Assembly: GCA_963798985.1 (NCBI GenBank)
Contig: CAWCVL010000001.1
Location: forward strand, 62,001-126,000
Origin: JACCTU01 sp963798985
GTDB lineage: Bacteria > Actinomycetota > Thermoleophilia > Gaiellales > Gaiellaceae
Direction of reading: 5' to 3'
DNA length: 64,000 nt
Of this stretch, positions 52,831 through 61,518 are shown piece by piece (the stretch's first letter is position 1; each line of letters begins with the position of its first letter). The position numbers and the translations under genes were made by a program. Below the pieces are notes generated by a model. It saw only the letters and a program-made list of their open reading frames with translations. It was not told the DNA's origin and searched no databases.

Positions 52831-53831
52831 TGCGTCGCGGTGGTGGTGTTACCGGTGGTGGCGGGCGGCGCGTAGCCGACCTGGTAGGCGATCTTGTCCG
52901 CGAACTCGTCGTTCGTCTCCTTCGACCAGTCCGTGATCGCCTTCTGGCGCTTCTCCTGCAGCAGCTGCTGCCGGATCTGCTCCTTGACGTCCTTCAGCGG
53001 CGTCTGCGACGGAGGCTTCGCGTCGCTGAGCGCCTCGATGATGTGGTAGCCGTACTGCGTCTTGACCGGCGCGGAGAGCTCGTTCTTCTTGAGCTCGAAC
53101 GCGACCTTGTCGAACTCGGGCACGGTCTCGCCCTTGCGGACGGTCAGCTTGCCGCCGTTCTGCTTCGAGCCCGGGTCGGTCGAGAACTTCTTCGCGAGCG
53201 CGGCGAAGTTTCCGCCGTTCTCGAGCTGGCTGTGGATGTCGTCCGCGAGCGCCTTCTTCGCGACGAGGATGTGGCGCACGTCGCGCGAGGCAGCGACCTT
53301 GTAGTCGGCCTTGTGCTTGTCGTAGTAGGCCGTGACCTCGTCATCGGTGACCTTCACGTCCGAGGTCACCTTCGCGTAGATCTTCTCCGAGAGGAGCTGG
53401 CTCTCGATCTCGCCGCGCACGTCCTCGACGCTCAGACCCTGGGCCTTCAGGTTCTTCTGGAACTCGGCTTCTTTCCCCTGGAAGTACTGCTGCTTGACCT
53501 GCTTCAGCCGGTCGTCGACCTCCTTGTCACTCACCTCGACGTCGAGGTCCTCGGCCTTCTGGCGGTACTTCTCCTGCTGCACGAGGTACTGGACGGCCTG
53601 GCTCTGCACCGTCTTGTACTCCGCCGTCCCGACCTTGGGGAACGGCCGCTTGTTCTGCTCATAGGAGCTCTTCGCGCGGTTGAGCAGCGCGTCGAACTCG
53701 GACTTCGTGATCTCCTGGCCGTCCACGACCGCGACCGACCCGTCCGGGACGTTCTGGTCGTCGCCACCGCACCCGGCTAGGCCGAGCGCGAGCGACGCGA
53801 GCGCGATGACGATGAGAGCGGGCTTTCGCAC
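52827..53831 (-). CDS. Exported peptidyl-prolyl isomerase lipoprotein (SurA/PrsA-like)
   Basis: About 334 residues. Lipoprotein signal VRKPALIVIALASLALGLAGC, a helical chaperone domain (about 45-190, EITKSEFDALLNRAKSSYEQ), then a parvulin domain starting VRHILVAKKALADDIHSQL with GKLTVRKGETVPEFDKVAF and YGYHIIEALSDAKPPS. It assists folding of exported proteins on the outer face of the membrane. The C-terminal tail is Thr/Ala-rich. GTG 53831 is preferred over the upstream GTG at 53876, which would run into mfd. Confidence 0.88.
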   Translation of the reverse strand: MRKPALIVIALASLALGLAGCGGDDQNVPDGSVAVVDGQEITKSEFDALLNRAKSSYEQNKRPFPKVGTAEYKTVQSQAVQYLVQQEKYRQKAEDLDVEVSDKEVDDRLKQVKQQYFQGKEAEFQKNLKAQGLSVEDVRGEIESQLLSEKIYAKVTSDVKVTDDEVTAYYDKHKADYKVAASRDVRHILVAKKALADDIHSQLENGGNFAALAKKFSTDPGSKQNGGKLTVRKGETVPEFDKVAFELKKNELSAPVKTQYGYHIIEALSDAKPPSQTPLKDVKEQIRQQLLQEKRQKAITDWSKETNDEFADKIAYQVGYAPPATTGNTTTATQ

Positions 53832-53844
53832 AGGAGAAAAGCGC

Positions 53845-56800
53845 CTAGGCAGCCTGGCGCGCGTCCAAGATAGCATCGACTAGGCGGGTCGCCCCCGAGA
53901 ATTCATCTGTTCTGAACGTTATTTCTCGGTTACCCGTGCTGTAGACGGCGGCTGCGACCCGGTTACGAAGCTCCCGCAGCTCGTCGGAGCCGAGCACCAT
54001 CGGCCCGACGACCGCCCGCCCACCCCGGTAGACCAGGTAATCCGCTCCCAGGCGGGCGAGCTTCAGCTTCGCGTCCTGGATCGCGAACAGGTTCTCGACC
54101 GGCTCCGGCACCGGTCCGAAGCGGTCTTCGGTCGCCGCGTGCAGCTCGCGGAGCTCGTCGTCGGTCTCGGTCAGAGCCAGGCGCCGATGCAGGTCGATCT
54201 TGAGTGCCTCGGAGCCGATGTACGCAGCCGGCACGTAGGCGTCGACGCGGGCGTCGACACGCACGGGACGCCCTGCGGTGCGCCGCTGCCCGGAGAGCTC
54301 GGCGACCGCCTCGTGCAGCAGTTCGACGTACAGCTCGAACCCGACGGCGGCCACGTGGCCAGACTGCTCGGCGCCGAGCAGGTCGCCGGCGCCGCGGATC
54401 TCGAGGTCGCGCATCGCGATCGCGAAGCCTGCGCCGAGCTCGGTGTGGTCCGCGAGCGTCGCGAGCCTGGCGCGTGCCTCGGGCGTGAGCTCGTGTGCGT
54501 CGGGATAGAGCAGGTACGCGTACGCGGTCTGGTCCGAGCGGCCGACGCGACCACGGATTTGGTACAGCTGGGCGAGCCCGAGCGTGTCCGCGCGCTCGAC
54601 GATCAGGGTGTTCGCCTGCGGGATGTCGAGCCCGGACTCGATGATCGTCGTCGACACGAGCACGTCCGCGTCGCCCCGCAGGAACGCGTGCATCTTCTCC
54701 TCGAGCTCGCGCTCACGCATCTGCCCGTGTGCGACGAGGAAGCGAAGCTTCGGGCTGAGCTGCTGCAGCTTCTCGGCCGCGTCATCGATCGTCTCGACGC
54801 GGTTGTGGAGGTAGAACGCCTGCCCTTCGCGCGCGACCTCTCGCTCGAGCGCAGTCGTGATCAGCTCCTCCTCGTACTCGCCGACGTGCGTACGGATCGG
54901 GCGACGACCCTCGGGCGGCGTCTCGATGATCGAGATGTCACGAAGCCCCGAGAGCGACATGTGCAGGGTGCGCGGGATCGGCGTCGCCGAGAGCGCGAGC
55001 ACGTCGACCTCGAGCCGCAGCTGGCGAAGCAGCTCCTTCTGCGCGACGCCGAAGCGCTGCTCCTCGTCGAGGATCACGAGCCCGAGGTCCTTCGGGATCA
55101 CGTCGCGCGACAGCACCCGGTGCGTTCCGATCAAGACGTCGACTTTGCCTGCGGCGAAGTCAGCGAGGACGCGCTTCGTCTCGGCCGGGCTCCTGAAACG
55201 CGACACCATCTCGACGCGCACCGGGAAGTCCCGGTACCGATCGCGGAACGTGTTCCAGTGCTGCTCGGCGAGGATCGTCGTCGGCGCGAGCATCAGCGTC
55301 TGCTTGCCGTTGACCGCGACCGCGAACGCAGCGCGGATCGCGACCTCGGTCTTCCCGAAGCCGACGTCGCCGCAGACGAGCCGGTCCATCGGGTGCGGCG
55401 CCTCCAGGTCTTCCTTGACGGCCTCGATCGCGCGCTGCTGGTCCTCCGTCTCGCGGTACGGGAACTCGGCCTCGAGCCGCTCGAACCACTCGTGGTCGAG
55501 CGAGTACGCGGAGCCCGGCGCCTGCTGCCGTTCCGCGTAAAGGCGGATCAGGTCGCCCGCCAGCTCGTGCACGCCTTCCCGCGCGCGAGCCTTGAGCCGG
55601 TCCCACGCCTTGCCGCCGAGCTTCGAGAGCGCCGGCGCCTTCGCGTCGGCACCGATGTAGCGCGAGACCTTGCCGATCTGCTCGTGCGGGACGTACAGCC
55701 GGTCGTCGCCGCGGAACGCGAGGAAGAGGTAGTCGCGCGTGACGCCCGCGATCGTCTTCGTCTCGAAGCCGAGCAGCTTCCCGACGCCGTGGTCCTCGTG
55801 GACGACGTAGTCGCCGGTGCGGAGCTCGGCGAACGACCCGAGAGCGCGGCCGCCCATCCGTCCTGCTCGTGGCGCGCGGCGGCGAAAGACCTGCGAGTCG
55901 GGCAGCAGGACGAGCTGGAGCTCACGCCAGACGAAGCCGCGGCGCGCCGGTGCGATCGCGAACACGAGCCCGGGCTCGGTCGGCAACCCCTCGCCGTCCT
56001 CGAGCACGCGCGCGTCGATCCGCCGCAGCATGTTCTGCGTGCGCAGTGCCTCACCCCTGTGCGGAAACGCGACGACGACGCGGTTGCCGGCGCGAACGAG
56101 CCCCGAGAGCTCCTTCTCCGCCTCGGCAAGACCGCGCGCTGCGATTGCGGGCCGCTGGGCCTCGAACGAGAACGGCTGGCCCGACGGCAGTGGGTCGAGC
56201 TCACTCGCGCCCTTCAGGTCGAAGTCGTCGCGGCCGAACTCCTCGAGCCAGACCCGCTTGACCTCGCCGAGCTCCCACACGAGGTCGGGCGCGCGGTCGA
56301 GGACGGGCACCAAGTCGTCGGGAACGCCCGGAACCTCACCTTCTTCCTCGAGCAGCAGACTGTCGCTCGGGTCGAGCGCGTCGAGCCGGCGCTCTGCCGC
56401 CGGATAGACGACGGCGTTGTCGACTGGATGGAGCGCGCGCTGCGTGAACGGCGAGAACGCGCGCACCTGCTCGATCTCGTCGCCGAAAAGCTCGATGCGG
56501 ATCGGTTCACGTCCGGTCGTCGGGAAGACGTCGATCAGGCCGCCGCGGACCGCGAACTGCCCACGGTCGTCGACCCGCTCGACGCGCTCGTACCCCGCGA
56601 GTGCGAGCGTCTCCGCAAGTCCCTCGACGCCCGGTTCCGCGCCAACCACGATGCGGATCGGCTCCGGCCGCTGATCCGGCGGGGGGATCTGCTCGGCGAG
56701 CGCCGCTGCGGAGGCCCAGACGAGCCCGCCCTCGGCCAGCACGTCGAGCGCGCGCGCCCGCTCGCCGACGAGGTGCGGTGGCGGGGTGAGCCCCGACTCC

Positions 56801-57078
56801 CAGCGGACGCCGCGGCTCGGCAGGAACGCGACCCGTTCGGAGCCGAGGTACCAGCCCGCCGCCTCCGCGAGGTCGCGCGCGTCGGCGTCCTCGGGCGCCA
56901 GTGCGACGAGCCCGCGCCCGAGCTCCTCGTAGAGCGCGGCGACGACGAGCGGAAGCGCCGACTCGGAGACGCGGGCTGGGACGGGAAGCGTGTGCGCGAA
57001 CTCGCGCAGGCGCTCGCTCCCCTCGACCTCGCGGAGGAGCGGGTGCAGCACCGGTAGCTCGAGCGTTGGACGGTCCAT
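53845..57078 (-). CDS. mfd: Transcription-repair coupling factor
   Basis: A 1077-residue ATPase that removes stalled RNA polymerase and recruits UvrA. UvrB-like N-terminal part (about 1-330, with GLIDVFPTTGREPIRIELFG), RNA-polymerase-interacting domain (about 415-480, GDYVVHEDHGVGKLLGFETK), RecG-like helicase with Walker A CGDVGFGKTEVAIRAAF (about 565), LVILDEEQRFGV (about 670), ALSATPIPRTLHMSLSG and IQIRGR-like QIRGRVGRSDQTAYAYLL, and the TRCF C-terminal domain. It is the longest frame in the window and free of breaks. ATG 57078. Confidence 0.96.
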   Translation of the reverse strand: MDRPTLELPVLHPLLREVEGSERLREFAHTLPVPARVSESALPLVVAALYEELGRGLVALAPEDADARDLAEAAGWYLGSERVAFLPSRGVRWESGLTPPPHLVGERARALDVLAEGGLVWASAAALAEQIPPPDQRPEPIRIVVGAEPGVEGLAETLALAGYERVERVDDRGQFAVRGGLIDVFPTTGREPIRIELFGDEIEQVRAFSPFTQRALHPVDNAVVYPAAERRLDALDPSDSLLLEEEGEVPGVPDDLVPVLDRAPDLVWELGEVKRVWLEEFGRDDFDLKGASELDPLPSGQPFSFEAQRPAIAARGLAEAEKELSGLVRAGNRVVVAFPHRGEALRTQNMLRRIDARVLEDGEGLPTEPGLVFAIAPARRGFVWRELQLVLLPDSQVFRRRAPRAGRMGGRALGSFAELRTGDYVVHEDHGVGKLLGFETKTIAGVTRDYLFLAFRGDDRLYVPHEQIGKVSRYIGADAKAPALSKLGGKAWDRLKARAREGVHELAGDLIRLYAERQQAPGSAYSLDHEWFERLEAEFPYRETEDQQRAIEAVKEDLEAPHPMDRLVCGDVGFGKTEVAIRAAFAVAVNGKQTLMLAPTTILAEQHWNTFRDRYRDFPVRVEMVSRFRSPAETKRVLADFAAGKVDVLIGTHRVLSRDVIPKDLGLVILDEEQRFGVAQKELLRQLRLEVDVLALSATPIPRTLHMSLSGLRDISIIETPPEGRRPIRTHVGEYEEELITTALEREVAREGQAFYLHNRVETIDDAAEKLQQLSPKLRFLVAHGQMRERELEEKMHAFLRGDADVLVSTTIIESGLDIPQANTLIVERADTLGLAQLYQIRGRVGRSDQTAYAYLLYPDAHELTPEARARLATLADHTELGAGFAIAMRDLEIRGAGDLLGAEQSGHVAAVGFELYVELLHEAVAELSGQRRTAGRPVRVDARVDAYVPAAYIGSEALKIDLHRRLALTETDDELRELHAATEDRFGPVPEPVENLFAIQDAKLKLARLGADYLVYRGGRAVVGPMVLGSDELRELRNRVAAAVYSTGNREITFRTDEFSGATRLVDAILDARQAA

Positions 57079-57131
57079 GACGAACGACGGGATTCGCGTC
57101 CCGCCGGGTGTCCATGGTATCCGCGAGACCG

Positions 57132-57728
57132 CTAGTTCACGTCGCGCTGCGCGGGCTCGAGGCCCTCGCGGGCGATCGTTTCGACGGCGTCGGCCGCACG
57201 GGCGACGATCGCCTCCGCGTCGTCGTGCGGGTCGAAGTTCGAGAGCACGTAGTCGGCCAGCGGACGAGGGTCGCCGCGCTCGGGCCGACCCACCCCGATC
57301 CGCAGACGAAGGAAGTCCTGCGTGCCGAGGTCCTGGGCAATCGACCGGAGCCCGTTGTGGCCGGCAAGCCCGCCGCCCGCGCGCGCCTGCAGGCGGCCGA
57401 GGTCGAAATCGCCCTCGTCGTGGACGACGAGCAGCTGCTCGGGCGGAACCTTGAAGAACCGGACGGCGGGCGCGACTGACCGCCCCGAGAGATTCATGTA
57501 GAGCTCGGGCTTGAGGAGCCCGAGTCGAAGGTCGCCGTCGCGAACCTCGGCGAGCTGGCCGGAGAACTTCCCGCGGAAGCTGCCGCCGTGACGACGTGCG
57601 AGCTCGTCGACGACCATCCAGCCGACGTTGTGGCGGTTCCGTGCGTACTCGCGGCCCGGGTTGCCGAGACCGACGACGAGCAGGTCGAGCGACGACGAGG
57701 ACTCCTCGCCGCGCTTGAAGAACTTCAC
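57132..57728 (-). CDS. pth: Peptidyl-tRNA hydrolase
   Basis: A 198-residue hydrolase that recycles peptidyl-tRNA. LLVVGLGNPGREYARNRHNV contains the catalytic His. LLKPELYMNLSGRSVAPAV and LLVVHDEGDFDLGRLQARAG hold the Asp, and GGGLAGHNGLRSIAQDLGT is the typical tRNA-binding block. It has an unusual short N-terminal extension (KFFKRGEESSSSLD) before the normal start. Its ATG abuts the stop of the L25 gene, and mfd follows 53 bases later. The frame is intact. Confidence 0.94.
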   Translation of the reverse strand: MKFFKRGEESSSSLDLLVVGLGNPGREYARNRHNVGWMVVDELARRHGGSFRGKFSGQLAEVRDGDLRLGLLKPELYMNLSGRSVAPAVRFFKVPPEQLLVVHDEGDFDLGRLQARAGGGLAGHNGLRSIAQDLGTQDFLRLRIGVGRPERGDPRPLADYVLSNFDPHDDAEAIVARAADAVETIAREGLEPAQRDVN

Positions 57729-58445
57729 TTACCCCTCGGTGCTGCCGGACTCGCCGTCCGCGGCTTCGCCGCCGGCCGACTCGCCCTCCGCGCCCTCGGC
57801 GGCCTCGCCTTCCTCGCCCTCGGCCACCTCGCCCTCGGCCAGCTCGCCCTCGACCGGCTCGGGCTCGACCTCGAGCGCCGGCATCGACACCGTCGCGAGC
57901 ACCGTCTCCTCGGGGTCGTCCAGGAGGGTGACACCTTCGGGCGCACTCAAGTCCGAGAGCCGCAGCGTGTCGTTCATCTGCATCTGGCTGACGTCGAGAT
58001 CGAGGTGCTCCGGGATCTCCATCGGCAGTGCTTCGACGTTGACGTCGCGCGAGATCTGCGAGAGCACGCCGCCCTCGCGGATCCCCGGCGAGTCCTCCGC
58101 GCCGACGAGGTGCACCGGCACCGTCGCGTGAATCGGCTGGTCGAGCCGAACTTCCTGAAAGTCGACGTGGGTCACGCGGCCCTTGACCGGATCCTGCTGG
58201 TACTCCTTGAGGATCGACGGGTGCGTGGTCTTCTGACCTTCGAGCACGACGTCGAGGATCGCGTTCAGGCCGCCTACGCTCGTGAGCGCCCGGCGCAGGT
58301 CGCGCTCGGGGATCGCGATCGAGTGCGGCTCGGAGCGGCCGTAGAGCACGCCCGGAATCAGCCCCTGCTTGCGCAGACGCTTCGAAACGCGCGTGCCGAC
58401 TTCCTCGCGCTCCTTGACTTCGAGACGGATTCGCTCTCCGGCCAT
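57729..58445 (-). CDS. rplY: Ribosomal protein bL25, CTC form
   Basis: A 238-residue L25/CTC-type protein that binds 5S rRNA. N-terminal L25 domain (RLEVKEREEVGTRVSKRLRK, GLIPGVLYGRSEPHSIAI), a second beta domain (VTHVDFQEVRLDQPIHATVP, VNVEALPMEIPEHLDLDVS) and a highly acidic C-terminal tail of about 55 residues. The tail is made of E-G/A repeats (GELAEGEVAEGEEGEAAEG). ATG 58445. It lies in the common order prs-rplY-pth-mfd. The frame is intact. Confidence 0.93.
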   Translation of the reverse strand: MAGERIRLEVKEREEVGTRVSKRLRKQGLIPGVLYGRSEPHSIAIPERDLRRALTSVGGLNAILDVVLEGQKTTHPSILKEYQQDPVKGRVTHVDFQEVRLDQPIHATVPVHLVGAEDSPGIREGGVLSQISRDVNVEALPMEIPEHLDLDVSQMQMNDTLRLSDLSAPEGVTLLDDPEETVLATVSMPALEVEPEPVEGELAEGEVAEGEEGEAAEGAEGESAGGEAADGESGSTEG

Positions 58446-58467
58446 GACCGGCGGATGAGTCTAGCGG

Positions 58468-58640
58468 CTACCGCGTGATGCGGACGTCGAAGCCCACGAG
58501 GAGCAGCGGCCAGAGGAGGATCGCGAGCAGCGCGGTCAGGATCCTCGAGATCGTGCCGAGGTTGTCGAGGTAGTCCTGGACGAAGCGACCACGATCAGAC
58601 CGATCACCACGTAGAGCACGCTCGGGACCTTGAACGGCAT
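58468..58640 (-). CDS. Small membrane protein between prs and rplY (one frame break)
   Basis: About 57 residues: MPFKVPSVLYVVIGLIVVA, then in the other frame VQDYLDNLGTISRILTALLA and ILLWPLLLVGFDVRITR. That gives two membrane helices linked by a short loop. The start ATG 58640 shares bases with the prs stop (ATGA) and the stop TAG is at 58470-58468, a distance that is one base short of whole codons. The missing base is near 58590. I know no function. The hydrophobic pattern and coupling make it a likely real gene. Confidence 0.6.
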
Positions 58641-59701
58641 CAGAAGAGCTGAGTGTCCCCGCCGAAGATGGCCGAGACCGAGTCGTCGGCGAAGACGTTC
58701 ATGATCGTCTCGGCGAGCAGCCCCGCGACCGGCAGGACGGTCATGTTGTCAGGGCGGGTGAGCGGGTCGATCGGCAGCGTGTCGGTGACGACGATCCCCG
58801 CAACGTCGGCGTTGCCGAGCCGCTCCAACCCTTCTGCATTGAGCTGTGCGTGAGTGACGAAGATCCAGACGTCCTTCGCGCCGCGCTCCTTGAGTGCCTG
58901 AGCGCCCGCGATCAGGGTGTTTCCCGTCGTCGTCACGTCGTCCCCGACGATCGCGATCTTGTCGCGGACGCGGCCCGTGATCTCGGTGACGGGCAGTGCG
59001 TCGTGTGCGGGGCGCGTCTTGTGCATCACGGCGAACTCGGCCTCGAGCATCTCGGCGAAGCGCACCGCGACGCGCGCGCGGCCCGCGTCGGGAGCGACGG
59101 ACACGACGCCCTCGCCGATGAAGCCGAGGTCGCGGAAGTGGCGGCCGAACAGCGGCAGCGCCGTCATGTGGTCGACCGGCACCGTGAAGAAACCCTGGAT
59201 CTGACCGGCGTGCAGGTCCATCGTGAGCACGCGGTCGGCGCCGGCCAGCTGGAGCATGTCGGCGACGAGGCGACCGGAGATCGGCTCGCGCGGCTTCGCC
59301 TTGCGGTCCTGGCGCGAGTACGGGAACCACGGGATGACCGCGGTGATCCGCTTCGCCGAGGCGAGCTTCGCCGCCTGGATCATCAGCAGGAGCTCCATCA
59401 GGTTGCGGTCGACGGGCTCGGCGCCGGTCTGGACGATGAACACGTCGGCGCCGCGAATCGACTCCGAGTAGCGCACGTACGTCTCGTCGTTCGCGAACGT
59501 CTTCAGCTCGACGTCGCCGAGCTCGACACCGAGGTGCTCGGCGATCCGCAGCGCGAGGTCTTGGTGCGAGCGGCCGGAGAAGACCATCAGCCGCTTCTGC
59601 GGCCCGCGTTCGATCCAGTGGTTCGGTTTGGACTCCGCGGCCGTCGGAGTCACCTCCAGCCCGGGCAGGGACAGCTCAGTCGTTGCGCTTTCGACCGGCA
59701 C
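58640..59701 (-). CDS. prs: Ribose-phosphate pyrophosphokinase
   Basis: PRPP synthase. The core begins RLMVFSGRSHQDLALRIAEH and shows FANDETYVRYSESIRGADVF, PWFPYSRQDRKAKPREPIS, the flexible ATP-binding MDLHAGQIQGFF, and the PRPP loop IVGDDVTTTGNTL. It makes PRPP from ribose 5-phosphate and ATP for nucleotides, His and Trp. GTG 59701 gives an unusual N-terminal extension of about 38 residues overlapping glmU by 26 bases; ATG 59587 (MVFSGRS) is the alternative. The frame is intact. Confidence 0.92.
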   Translation of the reverse strand: MPVESATTELSLPGLEVTPTAAESKPNHWIERGPQKRLMVFSGRSHQDLALRIAEHLGVELGDVELKTFANDETYVRYSESIRGADVFIVQTGAEPVDRNLMELLLMIQAAKLASAKRITAVIPWFPYSRQDRKAKPREPISGRLVADMLQLAGADRVLTMDLHAGQIQGFFTVPVDHMTALPLFGRHFRDLGFIGEGVVSVAPDAGRARVAVRFAEMLEAEFAVMHKTRPAHDALPVTEITGRVRDKIAIVGDDVTTTGNTLIAGAQALKERGAKDVWIFVTHAQLNAEGLERLGNADVAGIVVTDTLPIDPLTRPDNMTVLPVAGLLAETIMNVFADDSVSAIFGGDTQLF

Positions 59702-61004
59702 GGCCCTCCTTGTTCTCTTGTCGTGCCCGCGCAACGGCAAGCGCGCCGGGCGGGACATTCTTGGTTATCACCGATCCGGCCGCGATCCATGCCTCGTCCC
59801 CGATCTCGACGGGTGCCACGAACGCATTCTGGACGCCGGTCCTGACGTTCTTCCCGATCGTGGTGCGACCCTTGGGCAGGCCCGGCTCGTGCGGGAAGTT
59901 CACCGTGATGTTCCCCGCAGCGATGTTCGTGTCCTCCCCCACTTCGGCGTCGCCGAGATAGGAGAGGTGCGGCACCTTCGTCCGGGCACCGATCCGCGAG
60001 TTCTTGAGCTCCACGAAGGTTCCTGCCTTGGCGTCGGGGTCGAGGACCGTGCCCGGGCGAAGGTAACAGAACGGTCCGATCGACACTCGTTCGCCGATCA
60101 CCGTGTCGACGGCGACTGCGTGGGGTCCGATCTCGGCTCCGGCCGCGACCGTGGTCGCCCCGCGGAGCACCGTAAACGGATGGACGACGACGTCGGGCTC
60201 GAGCTGAACCGACGCGTCGATCCACGTCGTCGCCGGGTCGATGATCGTCACACCGTTCAGCATGTGTGCTTCGTTGATCCGGTCGCGGAGCACCGCCGCG
60301 GCCTCCGCGAGTTCCACGCGGTTGTTGATCCCGATCGTCTCGGCTGCATCGTCCGCGCGCCACGCTGCTGCGCCGCCGCCGGCGGCGACGATCTGCGCGA
60401 TCGTGTCGGTCAGGTAGAGCTCGCCCTGCGCGTTTCGCACGTCGAGCTTGCCGAGTGCGTCGCGGAGCGCGTCCGCGTCGAAGACGTAGATCGAGGAGTT
60501 GAGCTCGCGGATCGCACGCTGCTCGTCGTTCGCATCTCGCTCTTCGACGATCTCGCTGACGGTGCCGTCCTCGGCGCGGACGATACGGCCGTATGGCAGC
60601 TCCTCCTCGGGCTCGATCGTGAGGATCGTGACCGCTGCACTCCCTGCTTGATGTTGCGCGACCAGCTCCGCGAGCAGGCCGTTCGTCACCAGCGGCGCAG
60701 CGGCGTCGAGCACGAGCACCGAACCGTCGAAGCCGTCGAGCGCCTGCTGCGCGGACGCGACCGCGTCGCCGGTCCCGCGCGCGTGCTCCTGCACCGCGAT
60801 CACGACGCCGTCGCCGTCGTAGGCGTCGCGCGTATCGGGCGAGGCCACGACGACGATCGGGTCGGCACCGGTCGCGCGCGCGGTCTCGAGAACCCAGTCG
60901 ACGACGCGTCGCCCGAGCAACGGATGCAGGTGCTTCGGCACGGACGACTTCATCCGGGTGCCGAGCCCGCCGGCCATGACGACAGCTGCGAGGTCGGAGC
61001 TCAT
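59676..61004 (-). CDS. glmU: Bifunctional GlmU: glucosamine-1-phosphate acetyltransferase / UDP-GlcNAc pyrophosphorylase
   Basis: A 442-residue enzyme making UDP-GlcNAc for cell wall synthesis. The N-terminal nucleotidyltransferase has VVMAGGLGTRMKSSVPKHLH and VLVLDAAAPLV, and the middle has GINNRVELAEAAAVLRDRIN. The left-handed beta helix begins near ITIIDPATTWIDASVQLEPD, with LSYLGDAEVGEDTNIAAGNI and GAFVAPVEI-like NAFVAPVEIGDEAWIAAGSV. A slightly short C terminus is noted. ATG 61004 is only eight bases after the tRNA-Gln 3' end, with no ribosome site between. Confidence 0.94.
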   Translation of the reverse strand: MSSDLAAVVMAGGLGTRMKSSVPKHLHPLLGRRVVDWVLETARATGADPIVVVASPDTRDAYDGDGVVIAVQEHARGTGDAVASAQQALDGFDGSVLVLDAAAPLVTNGLLAELVAQHQAGSAAVTILTIEPEEELPYGRIVRAEDGTVSEIVEERDANDEQRAIRELNSSIYVFDADALRDALGKLDVRNAQGELYLTDTIAQIVAAGGGAAAWRADDAAETIGINNRVELAEAAAVLRDRINEAHMLNGVTIIDPATTWIDASVQLEPDVVVHPFTVLRGATTVAAGAEIGPHAVAVDTVIGERVSIGPFCYLRPGTVLDPDAKAGTFVELKNSRIGARTKVPHLSYLGDAEVGEDTNIAAGNITVNFPHEPGLPKGRTTIGKNVRTGVQNAFVAPVEIGDEAWIAAGSVITKNVPPGALAVARARQENKEGRAGRKRND

Positions 61005-61012
61005 GGGTCAGA

Positions 61013-61086
61013 TGGCTGGGGCGCCAGGATTCGAACCTGGGATCGCGGGACCAAAACCCGCTGCCTTACCGCTTGGCTACGCCCCA
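61013..61086 (-). tRNA. tRNA-Gln (anticodon TTG), CCA end encoded
   Basis: A complete cloverleaf on the minus strand. Acceptor TGGGGCG pairs with CGCCCCA. The D arm is GCC-AAGCGGTAA-GGC. The anticodon arm is GCGGG-TTTTGGT-CCCGC with TTG at positions 34-36. The T arm is CCAGG-TTCGAAT-CCTGG, then discriminator G and CCA. Without CCA it spans 61016-61086 (71 bases). It reads CAA (and CAG by wobble) glutamine codons. glmU follows eight bases later on the same strand. Confidence 0.96.
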
Positions 61087-61102
61087 TCGTGGGGTGTCGA
61101 GT

Positions 61103-61453
61103 CTAGCGACGGTCCAGGAAGAGGAAGGCCAGGGCGATCGCGGCCAGGATCGCGACCACGACGATCGCGGCAAAGGTGAGCACCGCGATCAGCGCCGGCA
61201 GCGCAACGATCAGGAGCTGTGAGACCGCGCCGATCCACGAGAGATGGCGAACGGTGTCGCTGCGGACGTTCCGGCCGACGAAGACGTAGAAGACGAGCAG
61301 CGCGAGCGCGACGACGAACGCCGGCCACCGCGGGATGACGCCGAAGAGAACGAGCGCCGCCTCGACAACGGCGATCCAGAGTGCGAGGCGTGTGCGGTGG
61401 AGGCGGAGCCATCGACCGCCGCGACTCGACTCGTGCTCGACGACCATGACCAC
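61103..61453 (-). CDS. Small multi-pass membrane protein
   Basis: A 116-residue protein with about four hydrophobic segments: LALWIAVVEAALVLFGVI, WPAFVVALALLVFYVFVG, LSWIGAVSQLLIVALPALIA and VLTFAAIVVVAILAAIALAF, ending FLDRR. The pattern is common among actinobacterial proteins of unknown function. Starts at 61453 or the next codons are equivalent (MVMVVEHES). It lies upstream of the tRNA on the same strand; a TAGACT sequence at its stop could be the tRNA -10 box. Confidence 0.7.
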   Translation of the reverse strand: MVMVVEHESSRGGRWLRLHRTRLALWIAVVEAALVLFGVIPRWPAFVVALALLVFYVFVGRNVRSDTVRHLSWIGAVSQLLIVALPALIAVLTFAAIVVVAILAAIALAFLFLDRR

Positions 61454-61504
61454 GCGTCAACCGTACCAGGCAGGTCGCTTTGGAGTGCCGCGGTTCGTTG
61501 GGCG

Positions 61505-61510
61505 TACGAT
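61505..61510 (+). promoter_or_regulatory. Putative -10 box of the serine hydrolase gene
   Basis: TACGAT lies eight bases before GTG 61519, compatible with a leaderless transcript. A weak TTGGAG-like -35 is about 19 bases upstream. Confidence 0.3.
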
Positions 61511-61518
61511 CGGGGCCT

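Noticed and set aside
54139..57057. A 972-codon plus-strand open frame
   Set aside because: Antisense of the intact mfd gene; no motif of its own.
61082..61094. CCCC-ATCGT-GGGG inverted repeat as a terminator
   Set aside because: Only four pairs, and the left arm is the 5' end of the tRNA acceptor stem.
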